A DNA stretch of 64,000 bases from [Haemophilus] felis. Lineage in GTDB: Bacteria > Pseudomonadota > Gammaproteobacteria > Enterobacterales > Pasteurellaceae. The number at the start of each line of letters is the position of its first letter. Positions within the stretch are counted from its first letter, which is position 1. Below the pieces are notes generated by a model that was given only the letters and a program-made list of their open reading frames with translations, was not told the origin of the DNA and ran no database searches. Both the position numbers and the translations under genes were made by a program. Location of the stretch: assembly GCA_002015125.1 (NCBI GenBank), contig MUYB01000005.1, positions 1 to 64,000 of the forward strand. Reading direction: 5' to 3'. Below are positions 37,663 to 46,070 of the stretch, one piece after another.

Positions 37663-39954
37663 TTATTCCCTCGCTGATTGACGATATTGATTTTCAGACA
37701 CCGCCTCTGCCACAGCGCGACCATCTAATTCCACGGTAATATGCGTATTAATAGTATGCTGTTGGTTTTGCAATGCAGTAGTTAATCCTTGTTGAATTTG
37801 CGCACCAAATTGATTTAGTTCTGGTTGTGAAATTTCCGCAATACGCTGATTATTACGAATCACTCGGTCTGCAAATTCATCAGGGGATAAGGTGCCTTGC
37901 TCCATACGAGCTTTAGCAACAGCGTTATCTTGTCGCAATGCTGCGATTTCATAAGCGCCGTGATAGTTAATGCTTGATTTTTCGGCAGGTTTGCCATAGC
38001 CTGTCGGCGTTGGTTGAAAGGTTGTGGCACGCTGAGTATCTGACCACATAGCGCGATAGGCTTTTTCCGCTAGGGGTTTGCGCTTTTCCTCTACGGCTTC
38101 TTGTTGCGCAAAATAGTTATCCTTGCTTTCAGCGGCTACCATTAAACCTGTGAGGGCTAAGCCGCCAACACTTAAAAAACGACCGCCTAATTTCATCAAC
38201 CCTTTACCCTTTGAGGCAAGAGAACCAGTGCTTTTTGCCGCGCTCCCCATTCTTCCCCCGCCAATACCGCCTAGCATATCACCCACGGCACCAGCGCCTG
38301 CCTTTCCACTTAATAATTTTAAGGAACCTGCCGCAACCACCGCAGCTGCGCTAAGCGCCCCCACCACAGATCCTGCGGTAAGTAATGTAGTAGTTAAATC
38401 AGGATAGGTTTTAGCATATTGTGCCAGTTTACTGCTCGTATCGCCCAGTGCATCGTTAAAGCCCTTAATCCCCTTCATCTGCGCAAAATCAAGGTTATTC
38501 TGGGCATCCTCCACCTTATAATCATTAGTGCTAGCAATGACAGCGTGAGAAGTTTCTATGGCGCCCCCGCCATTCTTCACGCTTTTTTCCACTTCCGCAC
38601 CTAATTGAACATTGTTACGAATACCCAATAACGCCATTAGGGCCTGTCTATCAGAGACAATTTTCCCAATTGCCGTTCCCTCTATTAAATTTGTCATTTG
38701 ATCTAATAAGGTTTTTTGATCTTCTTTTTTGGCGGTTTTTAATTTTTCCTGCAAGGCTTTGTAATTTTCATCTTCGCCAATCACCTGATCCACAATACCC
38801 ATAAAGGCTTGCAGAGAGTCTTTCCCTTGGGCTTTTTGCGCTTCCATTGATTTAATAAAATCAATGCCATGCTCTTTACCATCCTTGCCTTTAATTTTAA
38901 GATTTTTAAAGCGATCATTCGTTTCTTTGGAAGTGAGCTTGCCCAGTAAATTCACTAAGTTATTGCCCGCTTCGTCACTATTGCCTGCAGTTACTCTTGC
39001 TTGCTGGTTCGCTACTAAAAGCGCCTCAAAACCTGCCATACCAGATAAGCCTGCGGATTTTGCCGCTGCCATTTGTTGTGGTAGCCAGCGTGCCATATCC
39101 GCCAATTCGAAATTCCCTGCCTGTCCTGCGGCGACGGCTTTGTCTAGCACCTCGCCAATTTGACTTTCATCAATGCCAAACTGCTGCATTGCGGAAATCG
39201 CAATTTTGGATAAATCCGCTGTGCTTGCACCTGTAGCAACCGCCCCTTTTTGCAAGGTAGGGAGTAAATTTATGGCAGTTTGTGTGGAGACAGCCCCTGA
39301 TGCTAACAGACTATCTAATGCACCCAGCGCATCCTCTTTACTGCCACCACCCATTTCCACGGCTTTTTTTACGGCATTGTGCAGTTCTTTTTTACCTGCA
39401 ATACGCCCTGCAGCATCACGCTCGGAAAAGGCAGTATTTGCGGTCATTGCCAATTGGCGGTCGTAGCTCATTTCTTTTTTCATCGGTTGAGCCATCACCA
39501 TCGCCCCCGCGGTGGCGCCAGCGACCACACCAGCCACACCGCGCCCAATACCGCCTAGGCGTTGCCCCATACTGGTTTTACCCATTTCCGCATTCAGCGC
39601 CATTACTTGACGCTTATGCGCTTCCGCAGCGCGAGCAAGCTCTCGACTGGTGGCAACACCGCTATTTTTTAGACGCAAATAAGCTTGTTGAGAACGGAGG
39701 ATTTCCGCTTGAATTGCACGTTCACTACGAATACCAAGTTGCTCTCGTGAACGTGCAGCTTGTTGAATTTGCGCATAACTTTGCTGGGTAATGCGTGCGG
39801 TGCGCTTGATGTCATTTTGCTGTGCGGTAGCGGTGCGTTTGGCTTGCGCCTCAATGGATTTACTGGACTTATTCGCATTATCCTGCACAGCTTTAATGGT
39901 TTTACTAGCAAAATCTTGCGCTTTAACCATTAAAGATAAATTCAAATTTGACAT
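37663..39954 (-). CDS. Tail tape measure protein (Mu gp42)
   Basis: The length of this protein sets tail length. It is 763 residues long: an N-terminal coiled coil rich in Lys/Gln/Arg (SNLNLSLMVKAQDFASKTIKAVQDNANKSSKSIEAQAKR), an Ala/Gly-rich membrane-like stretch (LLTAGSVVGALSAAAVVAAGSLKLLSG, about 545-570) and a second hydrophobic segment near 625. SMGQRLGGIGRGVAGVVAGATAGAMVMAQPMKKEMSYDRQLAMTAN is typical of Mu-like tape measures. It follows the tail chaperone genes with about 60 bases between. Confidence 0.9.
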   Translation of the reverse strand: MSNLNLSLMVKAQDFASKTIKAVQDNANKSSKSIEAQAKRTATAQQNDIKRTARITQQSYAQIQQAARSREQLGIRSERAIQAEILRSQQAYLRLKNSGVATSRELARAAEAHKRQVMALNAEMGKTSMGQRLGGIGRGVAGVVAGATAGAMVMAQPMKKEMSYDRQLAMTANTAFSERDAAGRIAGKKELHNAVKKAVEMGGGSKEDALGALDSLLASGAVSTQTAINLLPTLQKGAVATGASTADLSKIAISAMQQFGIDESQIGEVLDKAVAAGQAGNFELADMARWLPQQMAAAKSAGLSGMAGFEALLVANQQARVTAGNSDEAGNNLVNLLGKLTSKETNDRFKNLKIKGKDGKEHGIDFIKSMEAQKAQGKDSLQAFMGIVDQVIGEDENYKALQEKLKTAKKEDQKTLLDQMTNLIEGTAIGKIVSDRQALMALLGIRNNVQLGAEVEKSVKNGGGAIETSHAVIASTNDYKVEDAQNNLDFAQMKGIKGFNDALGDTSSKLAQYAKTYPDLTTTLLTAGSVVGALSAAAVVAAGSLKLLSGKAGAGAVGDMLGGIGGGRMGSAAKSTGSLASKGKGLMKLGGRFLSVGGLALTGLMVAAESKDNYFAQQEAVEEKRKPLAEKAYRAMWSDTQRATTFQPTPTGYGKPAEKSSINYHGAYEIAALRQDNAVAKARMEQGTLSPDEFADRVIRNNQRIAEISQPELNQFGAQIQQGLTTALQNQQHTINTHITVELDGRAVAEAVSENQYRQSARE

Positions 39955-40014
39955 AGTTAATCCCTTTTTAAATAAGCGTTAAAGCTCCTTTAAAGGCAAA
40001 ATAAAAGGGGTTTA

Positions 40015-40266
40015 TCACCCCTTATTTTCCTGTGTTTGCTGTTGACTTTTACGACGGCGAAACACATAACTTTTCACCTGCTCCTTTGCTGTATTATGTG
40101 CTGTACTGTGAGATTTTATGCCTTGCTGAGCAAGATAAGTATCAATCCATGCATTCAGCTCAATATGGCTCATTTGCCATACGGCGGTGGCGTTAAAGCC
40201 TATTTTGGCTAACAACACTACCGCATGGCGATAATTGTCATACAGCTGCGAGAGGGTTAAGGGTTT
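40015..40266 (-). CDS. Frameshift extension of the tail assembly chaperone (gp41* part)
   Basis: An open frame continues in the -1 frame from the gp41 end, reading KPLTLSQLYDNYRHAVVLLAKIGFNATAVWQMSHIELNAWIDTYL and finishing with a basic, Gln-rich tail. A free-standing start would be at 40218, but there is no clear ribosome-binding site. By analogy with lambda gpG-GT and the Mu-like tail chaperones (Xu, Hendrix and Duda describe the conserved frameshift), it is most likely made as a fusion to gp41 by slippage at 40260-40266. The fusion would be about 197 residues. Confidence 0.75.
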   Translation of the reverse strand, partial: KPLTLSQLYDNYRHAVVLLAKIGFNATAVWQMSHIELNAWIDTYLAQQGIKSHSTAHNTAKEQVKSYVFRRRKSQQQTQENKG

Positions 40267-40607
40267 GGTTGCGCCAAGGTGTTTGGGCTGTCCCCAGCAT
40301 CGATATGCTTTTTTCGCAAGGCACTGACAGCCTCATTGATAATTAAGTAATCATCGGTGCTGAGGTTTTCCAGTAAATAACTTGGTTCCAATATGAACTT
40401 AGGTATGCCATGAACCTCTAATTGTGCGCACAGATAAGCCAAATCCACTAAAGCACTTTCTGCTTGAGTTAATTCCTCCTTGGCAAGACCTTGTTCCACA
40501 ATCCACTCCAGCGCCTCGCACTCACCGCCAATAGTTAATATATTGACGGAAAAATCAAAATAGCGCTTACCCTCAAAGGGTAAGCCCAATAACAAACGAC
40601 CTTGCAT
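40257..40607 (-). CDS. Tail assembly chaperone (Mu gp41)
   Basis: The 116-residue protein starts MQGRLLLGLPFEGKRYFDFSV and lies between the tail tube and the tape-measure genes, where tail assembly chaperones are encoded. Such proteins coat the tape measure during tail growth. Its 3' end carries a canonical slippery heptamer right at the stop codon, giving a longer -1 product. It overlaps the tube gene stop by one base. Confidence 0.85.
   Translation of the reverse strand: MQGRLLLGLPFEGKRYFDFSVNILTIGGECEALEWIVEQGLAKEELTQAESALVDLAYLCAQLEVHGIPKFILEPSYLLENLSTDDYLIINEAVSALRKKHIDAGDSPNTLAQPNP
40260..40266 (-). other. Slippery heptamer AAACCCT for -1 ribosomal frameshifting
   Basis: In the gp41 frame the minus strand reads A AAC CCT followed immediately by TAA. 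Both tRNAs can re-pair after slipping one base back (AAA CCC), which opens the frame to 40015. This fits the X XXY YYZ rule exactly and lies at the position where tail chaperone frameshifts occur. Confidence 0.75.
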
Positions 40608-40975
40608 TATTCCACCACCTTATCAAGGGCGACCACTTGAATCTCGCGCACTTCTTCATTGTCGATGGTATAACCGGTTCCCACTTCGGTGGTAAAGCAG
40701 CCCAAATAGGAAATACGCTGCCCATTTTCTTCCTCAATGGTTACTTTTGCGTCTTTCACATTATCCCAATCAGGCTCAGGTGTGTTTAAGGGTACAGCCA
40801 CAGTTAAGGACAAGGTGTATTCAGTAATACCTTTGGCAAAACCTTTTACTCGCCCTTTGCGGTTGATGGTTTTAACAGGTTTGCGCCCTGTAACGGTTTT
40901 AACGTCGCACTTGGTGAGGTCGATTTCTACCCCGTCCACTTCAATAATGCCAAGACTGGCAAATTCTTTAGCCAT
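40607..40975 (-). CDS. Tail tube protein (Mu gp40/M)
   Basis: A 122-residue tube protein. GIIEVDGVEIDLTKCDVKTVTGRKPVKTINRKGRVKGFAKGITEYTLSLTVAVPL and the small beta-rich composition match the Mu M family. It follows the sheath gene by 9 bases and precedes the chaperone gene with a one-base overlap, the conserved order sheath-tube-chaperone-tape measure. Confidence 0.88.
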   Translation of the reverse strand: MAKEFASLGIIEVDGVEIDLTKCDVKTVTGRKPVKTINRKGRVKGFAKGITEYTLSLTVAVPLNTPEPDWDNVKDAKVTIEEENGQRISYLGCFTTEVGTGYTIDNEEVREIQVVALDKVVE

Positions 40976-40984
40976 TTATGCCCC

Positions 40985-42400
40985 CTATAAAATTAAATCA
41001 ATGCGGTTTGCCACTACATGTAAACCATTGACTACATCAGATGGAATCACGGTATCCAAACGATTTGGATCTTGCGGATTGCGTTGCACTAGGAGTTTTG
41101 CTTTGTGCGCATCCACATTTTCAATCACCTCAAGATTTTCCAAACGATACAACACATCTAAAATCTCAGATCGCACTTTTGCTGGCGTGCGATTAGAGAG
41201 TTTGGCACGTGGAAAACGCAACTCAATACGCTGCTCAATGGCTTTTCGTGCGTAGTCCAACGTGCGAATCGTGGTTAAATCCAAATAACTCGGATCATCT
41301 GTATTGGTGGCAGATTTGGTGTAGGTGGTAATGGCTCGCATGATACGTACGCGATAATTCACCACGGTAATCGGGGTTAAGCCGTGAAATAAGGCTTGAT
41401 TAACCTCGGTTAATAACGGATTTTGCGTTGGAGGCACTGGCGCCAACCCTTTAATCTCAAGGGTGTTGAGTGGCTTGGCTGGATCTTCTTCTTTAGCAAT
41501 CACTGCGCCATAGCCTGCAGCAATAAGCGCATTGGGTTCCACTGCACCCTTATACCAAGCGCAACTTATGCGCTCTGAGTTGATTTTTTCCATGTAAGTT
41601 GTGCCTTGCGCCATCGTGCCACGGAAGCCCAATACGCCAATGGCTGGTTTTTTCTCCATAGGCGCAGAGACCGCCTCAAGATGGGCGCGTAGCGCGTTGG
41701 CATTTTTATCATCAGCAAAAGGTGAGATGATAACCTGATAATGCGTACCAGCCACACTAGCAAGGGCATTAACTAGCTCTGCATTATTCGCTCCGCCTGA
41801 TAAAGTGCTAGGGTTAATGGTCAGCCCCGTAGCGCCACTAAATGCCAATAGCGTGATCTCATTGCCGATTTCCCCTTTGCATTTTGCCCTTAAGGTAATA
41901 TTACCCTCGCTGGCTTCTGCACTAACAGGGCAATATACTGCCGCATTGATCACTGCACTTAAACGAGTTGCTACCGCGCTGGCTTCTTCACCTTTAGCCA
42001 CTGCTACTTTATAGTCAACGCCTGCAATGCTTGTGCTTAAATAACCTACATCTGAAGCCGTCCCTGCTAGCGCCAACGTACCTGTCGCTGCCACACCTGA
42101 ATCATTGTCTTTTAAGCCAATAACAGAAAGACGGATCATCGGATTGTTTAAAATCGCAATACGCGCCATTAAATGCGCCCAAGAGCCTGCACCAAAGGCT
42201 TTTTCTGCATCAATTTCAGAATAAATGCGCACAGGTGCTGAAAATTCTGCACTTCCGCCTATTTGTGGTGCAACAATCAACACTTCTTGCTCATTGGTAG
42301 GCAGGGTGCTGACGGCATTGCGACTATTATATTCGGTGTACACACCGGGTTTGCGAATAGACGTTGGAATGTTGTCAAATTCAATATTCATTTCCGTCAT
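40985..42400 (-). CDS. Contractile tail sheath protein (Mu gp39/L)
   Basis: The 471-residue protein begins with IEFDNIPTSIRKPGVYTEYNSRNAVSTLPTNEQEVLIV, the Mu L start. The sheath-core segments YRVRIMRAITTYTKSA, DPSYLDLTTIRTLDYARKAIEQRIELRFPRAKLSNRT are clear. The presence of a sheath establishes a myovirus-type tail. Two bases upstream ends the small gp38-like gene, whose AAGGAGAC end serves as ribosome-binding site. Confidence 0.93.
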   Translation of the reverse strand: MTEMNIEFDNIPTSIRKPGVYTEYNSRNAVSTLPTNEQEVLIVAPQIGGSAEFSAPVRIYSEIDAEKAFGAGSWAHLMARIAILNNPMIRLSVIGLKDNDSGVAATGTLALAGTASDVGYLSTSIAGVDYKVAVAKGEEASAVATRLSAVINAAVYCPVSAEASEGNITLRAKCKGEIGNEITLLAFSGATGLTINPSTLSGGANNAELVNALASVAGTHYQVIISPFADDKNANALRAHLEAVSAPMEKKPAIGVLGFRGTMAQGTTYMEKINSERISCAWYKGAVEPNALIAAGYGAVIAKEEDPAKPLNTLEIKGLAPVPPTQNPLLTEVNQALFHGLTPITVVNYRVRIMRAITTYTKSATNTDDPSYLDLTTIRTLDYARKAIEQRIELRFPRAKLSNRTPAKVRSEILDVLYRLENLEVIENVDAHKAKLLVQRNPQDPNRLDTVIPSDVVNGLHVVANRIDLIL

Positions 42401-42402
42401 AA

Positions 42403-42573
42403 TTAGTCTCCTTTCTTACGAGATTCTGAGGATTTCACTTCAATTAAATCGCCATCAGCAAGGCGTCGTTGATAGTAAAGCGTTGGCTCTACTTCTACGG
42501 GCGTTTGCTCAATAAATTGATGAGGTCGGTTTTCCAAAGGGACTTTCACCCCGTTAATAGCTTTCACTTTCAT
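42403..42573 (-). CDS. Mu gp38-like small protein (DUF2635)
   Basis: A 56-residue frame MKVKAIN, GVKVPLENRPHQFIE, then EPTLYYQRRLADGDLIEV and a Lys/Ser-rich end. The pattern and position (between gp37 and sheath) are those of the DUF2635 family found in Mu-like phages; its role is not known. It starts 5 bases after the gp37 stop codon and contains the sheath gene's ribosome-binding site in its last codons. Confidence 0.8.
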   Translation of the reverse strand: MKVKAINGVKVPLENRPHQFIEQTPVEVEPTLYYQRRLADGDLIEVKSSESRKKGD

Positions 42574-42578
42574 CTTGT

Positions 42579-43247
42579 TTATTCCTTTTCTTTGGTTTCA
42601 ATATGTATTGCAACAAAATCCTTAGTGATTGGATCGATAATCTTACCTACAACCCTTTCTAGGTTTGGCAATGACTCAGATAACACCCCTTGATAAGCAT
42701 TAAATACATAATCGGGGGAATTTTTATCTTCCGTCACCTCAGGAAAAAAACCATCAGCAAGAGGCGGCACATCATCATAGGCAACCTCGTATTCAATGGC
42801 GTAAGCGGTGATTTTGTCGTGACGAAACTGCGCATTATTAAAAATTGTGCGCACTCGTTTCGGATTAAGGGGGTACACCAACTGATTAAGAGTTTGCGCA
42901 TCTAATAAGCGACGCACTGCAGAAATCAGTTGATTGACACCAATTTCTCGGCTATCAACCCCGCCTTGACGGGCGGTTTGATTGCTTTTTAGTGAACGTA
43001 CCGCCACAATAATGACAAAGTTATCCGTGGTTTTATGGCGATAAGCTCTGGTATCTTTCCGCTCAATACGAGAGCCACCATAAGTAACTAACACGGCTGG
43101 TAGACGCGCCACACCGATACTTTCATCGTCCAACTCGCCTGCGTAGCTTTTAACACTGTTTACCAGCTTGCCTAAGCCTTGACGGAGACGCTCTACAAGT
43201 GCGTTTTCAATTTTGCTGATCACGGCTAAATACTCGATTGGCAACAT
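42579..43247 (-). CDS. Mu gp37-like protein (DUF1834)
   Basis: The 222-residue protein fits the DUF1834 family of tail-completion-like proteins: ISKIENALVERLRQGLGKLVNSVKSYAGELDD, RIERKDTRAYRHKTTDNFVIIVAVRS and GVDSREIGVNQLISAVRRLL. The ATG at 43247 overlaps the gp36 gene by 41 bases; an in-frame GTG at 43223 (VISKIENAL) is an alternative start that aligns well with the family. Confidence 0.8.
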   Translation of the reverse strand: MLPIEYLAVISKIENALVERLRQGLGKLVNSVKSYAGELDDESIGVARLPAVLVTYGGSRIERKDTRAYRHKTTDNFVIIVAVRSLKSNQTARQGGVDSREIGVNQLISAVRRLLDAQTLNQLVYPLNPKRVRTIFNNAQFRHDKITAYAIEYEVAYDDVPPLADGFFPEVTEDKNSPDYVFNAYQGVLSESLPNLERVVGKIIDPITKDFVAIHIETKEKE

Positions 43248-43629
43248 TAGTGAAAATCACGGTATTTTCCCCTGTACTAACTTGTTCTTCTTGAACAAGA
43301 CCAAGAGAAATTTTACCACTGGCAATCCCCTCTAATTCACGCAGGCTGAGCTTGTAGCGCTCAATAATTTCTTCCGTAATAGATACTTCAGACATAGAGG
43401 CCAAGCGATAGCGAGTTAAATCACAGCAAATACGCGTGAGGTTTTGCGGAATCTTAGACAAAGGCAACCCATAACGACCCACAAGATAACCATCAATCTG
43501 ACTGGCGCTATCGGATAATGCAACCTCTAGCACCGCTGAATTGACATCGCCTGTGTTTTCACGGTCAGTGAGTTGCATTGCCTGAAATTCACCTACGCGC
43601 AAAATAAAATCGTTAACGGTTGCGTACAT
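43207..43629 (-). CDS. Mu gp36-like protein (DUF1320)
   Basis: A 140-residue DUF1320 protein: YATVNDFILRVGEFQAMQLTDRE, DSASQIDGYLVGRYGLPLSKIPQNLTRICCDLTRYRLA. The family resembles head-tail connector (gp6-like) proteins. It lies just after the gp35-like gene (2 bases) and overlaps the gp37-like start. Confidence 0.85.
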   Translation of the reverse strand: MYATVNDFILRVGEFQAMQLTDRENTGDVNSAVLEVALSDSASQIDGYLVGRYGLPLSKIPQNLTRICCDLTRYRLASMSEVSITEEIIERYKLSLRELEGIASGKISLGLVQEEQVSTGENTVIFTNVANRVFSRDQQN

Positions 43630-43631
43630 GT

Positions 43632-43913
43632 TTATTCCTCGGTAACAGGGATGATTTCTAAATAAGGATCATCAAATAAACGCGAAATTTGCTCGCCAGT
43701 TAATTCATCAGCAGGAATTCGCATTGCATCATTTTTATTAAAGCGATAGCCACAGCGACCATAACTGTCATGTGGATGATGCGACATTAGGCGAATATCA
43801 AAAGCCACTGGATGGATAACATCCAGCTTAGCTTCTGCTTCTTGCTTTACTGGCTCGTTTTCTTGAGCTTCTACGCGTTCTTGAGCCTCTACGACGTCTT
43901 TTTCCTTTGCCAT
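43632..43913 (-). CDS. Mu-like gp35-type protein (FluMu HI1506-like)
   Basis: The 93-residue protein has a charged, Glu/Ala/Lys-rich first third (AKEKDVVEAQERVEAQENEPVKQEAEAK) and a compact second half (DIRLMSHHPHDSYGRCGYRFNKNDAMRIPADELTGEQISRLFDDPYLEI). It lies between the major head protein and gp36 equivalents, as the comparable FluMu gene does. Function unknown, possibly head decoration or completion. Confidence 0.75.
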   Translation of the reverse strand: MAKEKDVVEAQERVEAQENEPVKQEAEAKLDVIHPVAFDIRLMSHHPHDSYGRCGYRFNKNDAMRIPADELTGEQISRLFDDPYLEIIPVTEE

Positions 43914-43953
43914 TTTTCACTCCTTGCCCCTGCCGAAACAGGGGCTATTGCAA

Positions 43954-44871
43954 TTACAGGATTTGCGATGAAACCATCACTTTAAAGCGTCCTTTTAGCA
44001 CATTAGTTGTGCCATTGATGATTTCCGCTTCGCAGATTTGGCGCGCTTTAAATTCCAGCGCAGGTGGTACCAGCAATACATTTGGGCGAATATTGAGCAA
44101 TTTACCACCATCGCCTTTTAATGCCTGCATTTTGGCAACCACGTCCATAACATTTTCTGCGGTGAGTTCCGTTTGTTTCACGCAGTGCGCTAATTGCCAA
44201 AAACCAAACCCTGCAGCACCACGCGCTCGCACACCCCAAATGTATACATCTTCCATGAAGACCGCGTCGGATTTGGACGGATCGAATTTGGTTTCAATTT
44301 CTGGTGCGGTGCGTTTTTGCCAAATAAACGGCTTAATAACGTTCGTGGTATCAAGCAAATAAAACGTTGGCTTGTCGCTGGCGGTGCCTGTGGTTAAATT
44401 GCTTTGCTGGGTATTTACACCTGTACCATCCACTTCCGCATAGCAAGGGTGGTCGGTGTCAAAGAAATTTTGCCCATCATAGCAAAGGGTGCTTTCTCCT
44501 TTTTTCAACAAAGCAAACACTTCATCATCAGGCAATTCTGCTGCTGACTGTCCTGCTTGTTGCACCATTGGGCGGAATAAGCCCACTTGGTCATCTTCTA
44601 CATTAGTGCGCGGAATTTGCACCGTTGCTTCAAAGGTTTTGTTTTTAATGCTTGTGCCTTGGGCTTGCATATTTTTAATTTGACGTTTGCTTGCCCATTC
44701 TTTCATTTTTGGGAAGTCGCCTAAAAAACCGTAGGTGTTGGTGTCGGTGTTGGAGCCGATTTCCATAGCAACTTCAGGCCATTGGGGGGGGATTTTGCCC
44801 AAACCTGCAGCAAAGTCTTTTTTGAATTGTTGGTCAATGTGATTTAACACATCTGATTTTTTAAAGGTCAT
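43954..44871 (-). CDS. Major head protein (Mu gp34/T)
   Basis: The 305-residue capsid subunit begins MTFKKSDVLNHIDQQFKKDFAAGLGK, with ATQ-type hinge segment VQIPRTNVEDDQVGLFRPM and a core with YDGQNFFDTDHPCY and RARGAAGFGFWQLAHCVK, the Mu T family pattern. It is directly preceded by the protease/scaffold gene with a one-base overlap. The sequence looks intact. Confidence 0.92.
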   Translation of the reverse strand: MTFKKSDVLNHIDQQFKKDFAAGLGKIPPQWPEVAMEIGSNTDTNTYGFLGDFPKMKEWASKRQIKNMQAQGTSIKNKTFEATVQIPRTNVEDDQVGLFRPMVQQAGQSAAELPDDEVFALLKKGESTLCYDGQNFFDTDHPCYAEVDGTGVNTQQSNLTTGTASDKPTFYLLDTTNVIKPFIWQKRTAPEIETKFDPSKSDAVFMEDVYIWGVRARGAAGFGFWQLAHCVKQTELTAENVMDVVAKMQALKGDGGKLLNIRPNVLLVPPALEFKARQICEAEIINGTTNVLKGRFKVMVSSQIL

Positions 44872-45911
44872 TAGTTGATCTCCTTGTGTGCTTTTCTAAA
44901 TTCAGATTCGCTCATACCTAGGGCTTTCGCAGCGGCTTTTTCACTTTCAGAAAGTGCTTCCACCTTTTGATTGTTCGGGTCGCCTTTGGCTTGCGGTTCA
45001 CCGCTTAACGCCGCCAACGGCATGGCTTTTTCCACATAGTCCGTTAAGGCTTCAAGGGATAAATTTTCTGCCCATTGTTTGAGCGCCGGCGCCAATTTCC
45101 CCTCAGATAATGCGGTTTGAATTAGGGCGTCTTTTTTCTCTTGCTCTACGCTGTTTTTTAGTGCGTTAAAGTCATTTTGCAGTGCTACCACTTGTTCCAC
45201 TGGCACATATTTGGATGGGTCAAAGGCATTGATTTTTTCGTTTAATGCCGCCACAGATTGCGCATTTTCCTTAAGCGCCGCGTAAACATCTGATAGCGCC
45301 ACAGTTGATTCCCCTTTTGCTTGCACAAGTGCGGCGACTTTTTGCTTGATTTCAGCTTCACTGGCTTGCGCAACGCCGAACAAGGCGCTTAGCATGGCTA
45401 ATAGCTCTTTATCCATTGTTTGATGATCCTCATTAAGTAATTGAACACTTGCCGCTACAACCGCTTCTTCCATACCATCAAGGGCTGGAGTGTTGGTTAA
45501 GGCGGCGTGAAAGATTTTGCGAACATATCCCTCGGTGTCATAAGCAAACACCGCAGAGATATAACGATATTCGCCGTTTTTGATATATTCCGCGGCTTTA
45601 TCAGTCCAGCGGACGTCGGCAAAGATGCCCTGTGGGGTAAAATAGAGATGTTCCATCCAACCCGCACTGGGTGCCTCTTTGCCGTTTTGTTTGGCGTGAA
45701 TGATTTGATGTTCGTAGTCGATAGGAAGCGGATTGTTTTTTGCGTTCGCTAGCGCCACCACGTCCGCCCCGTTTGTGTCTGTTACATACCATACCTCCAC
45801 ATCTGTGGGTCTGCCATCTGTGGCTCTAAAACTTCCATAGGGCAATAGCTGGATACGTCCGTGCTTTGCTTTGTCCAGTTCAAAACTACAAGCTGCCAGC
45901 GTTAATTTCAT
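44871..45911 (-). CDS. Head maturation protease with scaffold domain (Mu gp32/I)
   Basis: The N-terminal part (1-160) carries DYEHQIIHAKQNGKEAPSAGWM, FADVRWTDKAAEYIKNGEYRYISAVF and IFHAALTNTPALDGM, the Mu I protease pattern; the C-terminal part is helical and charged and would serve as scaffold (gpZ). At 346 residues it is close to the Mu length. An AAGGAGGG site precedes the ATG. The gene expected upstream in Mu-like phages, gp31, is missing here and found 15 kb away at 61100. Confidence 0.9.
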   Translation of the reverse strand: MKLTLAACSFELDKAKHGRIQLLPYGSFRATDGRPTDVEVWYVTDTNGADVVALANAKNNPLPIDYEHQIIHAKQNGKEAPSAGWMEHLYFTPQGIFADVRWTDKAAEYIKNGEYRYISAVFAYDTEGYVRKIFHAALTNTPALDGMEEAVVAASVQLLNEDHQTMDKELLAMLSALFGVAQASEAEIKQKVAALVQAKGESTVALSDVYAALKENAQSVAALNEKINAFDPSKYVPVEQVVALQNDFNALKNSVEQEKKDALIQTALSEGKLAPALKQWAENLSLEALTDYVEKAMPLAALSGEPQAKGDPNNQKVEALSESEKAAAKALGMSESEFRKAHKEIN

Positions 45912-46070
45912 TTCAACGACCCTCCTTAAAATAAGCTAGGGTTACAGAATAGAAGAAAGAGAGGAAATAAAAGAGATGACGAAGTTCAACGGTTTTGAAG
46001 TTGCATTCAAATGCAGGTAGGAAGATTTAAAATAATTTAAATTAATATGACTGAGCAGTTATAACCCTTT

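Larger units (their letters stand above)
28464..45911 (-). mobile_element. Mu-like prophage, late half (gp32 to the far end)
   Basis: The block contains, in Mu order on the minus strand, genes equivalent to gp32 (I), gp34 (T), gp35-gp48, tail fibre, tail-fibre assembly, a papain-like protein and a broken adenine methylase. The gene order follows FluMu of Haemophilus. The far end is placed tentatively at the repeat cluster near 28464-28552. The head-proximal neighbours gp31-gp29 appear only at 61100-64000, beyond 15 kb of foreign DNA. Confidence 0.85.

Noticed and set aside
39282..39791. 169-codon plus-strand ORF within the tape measure gene
   Set aside because: It is a shadow of the intact, well-supported minus-strand tape measure gene and has no recognisable domains.
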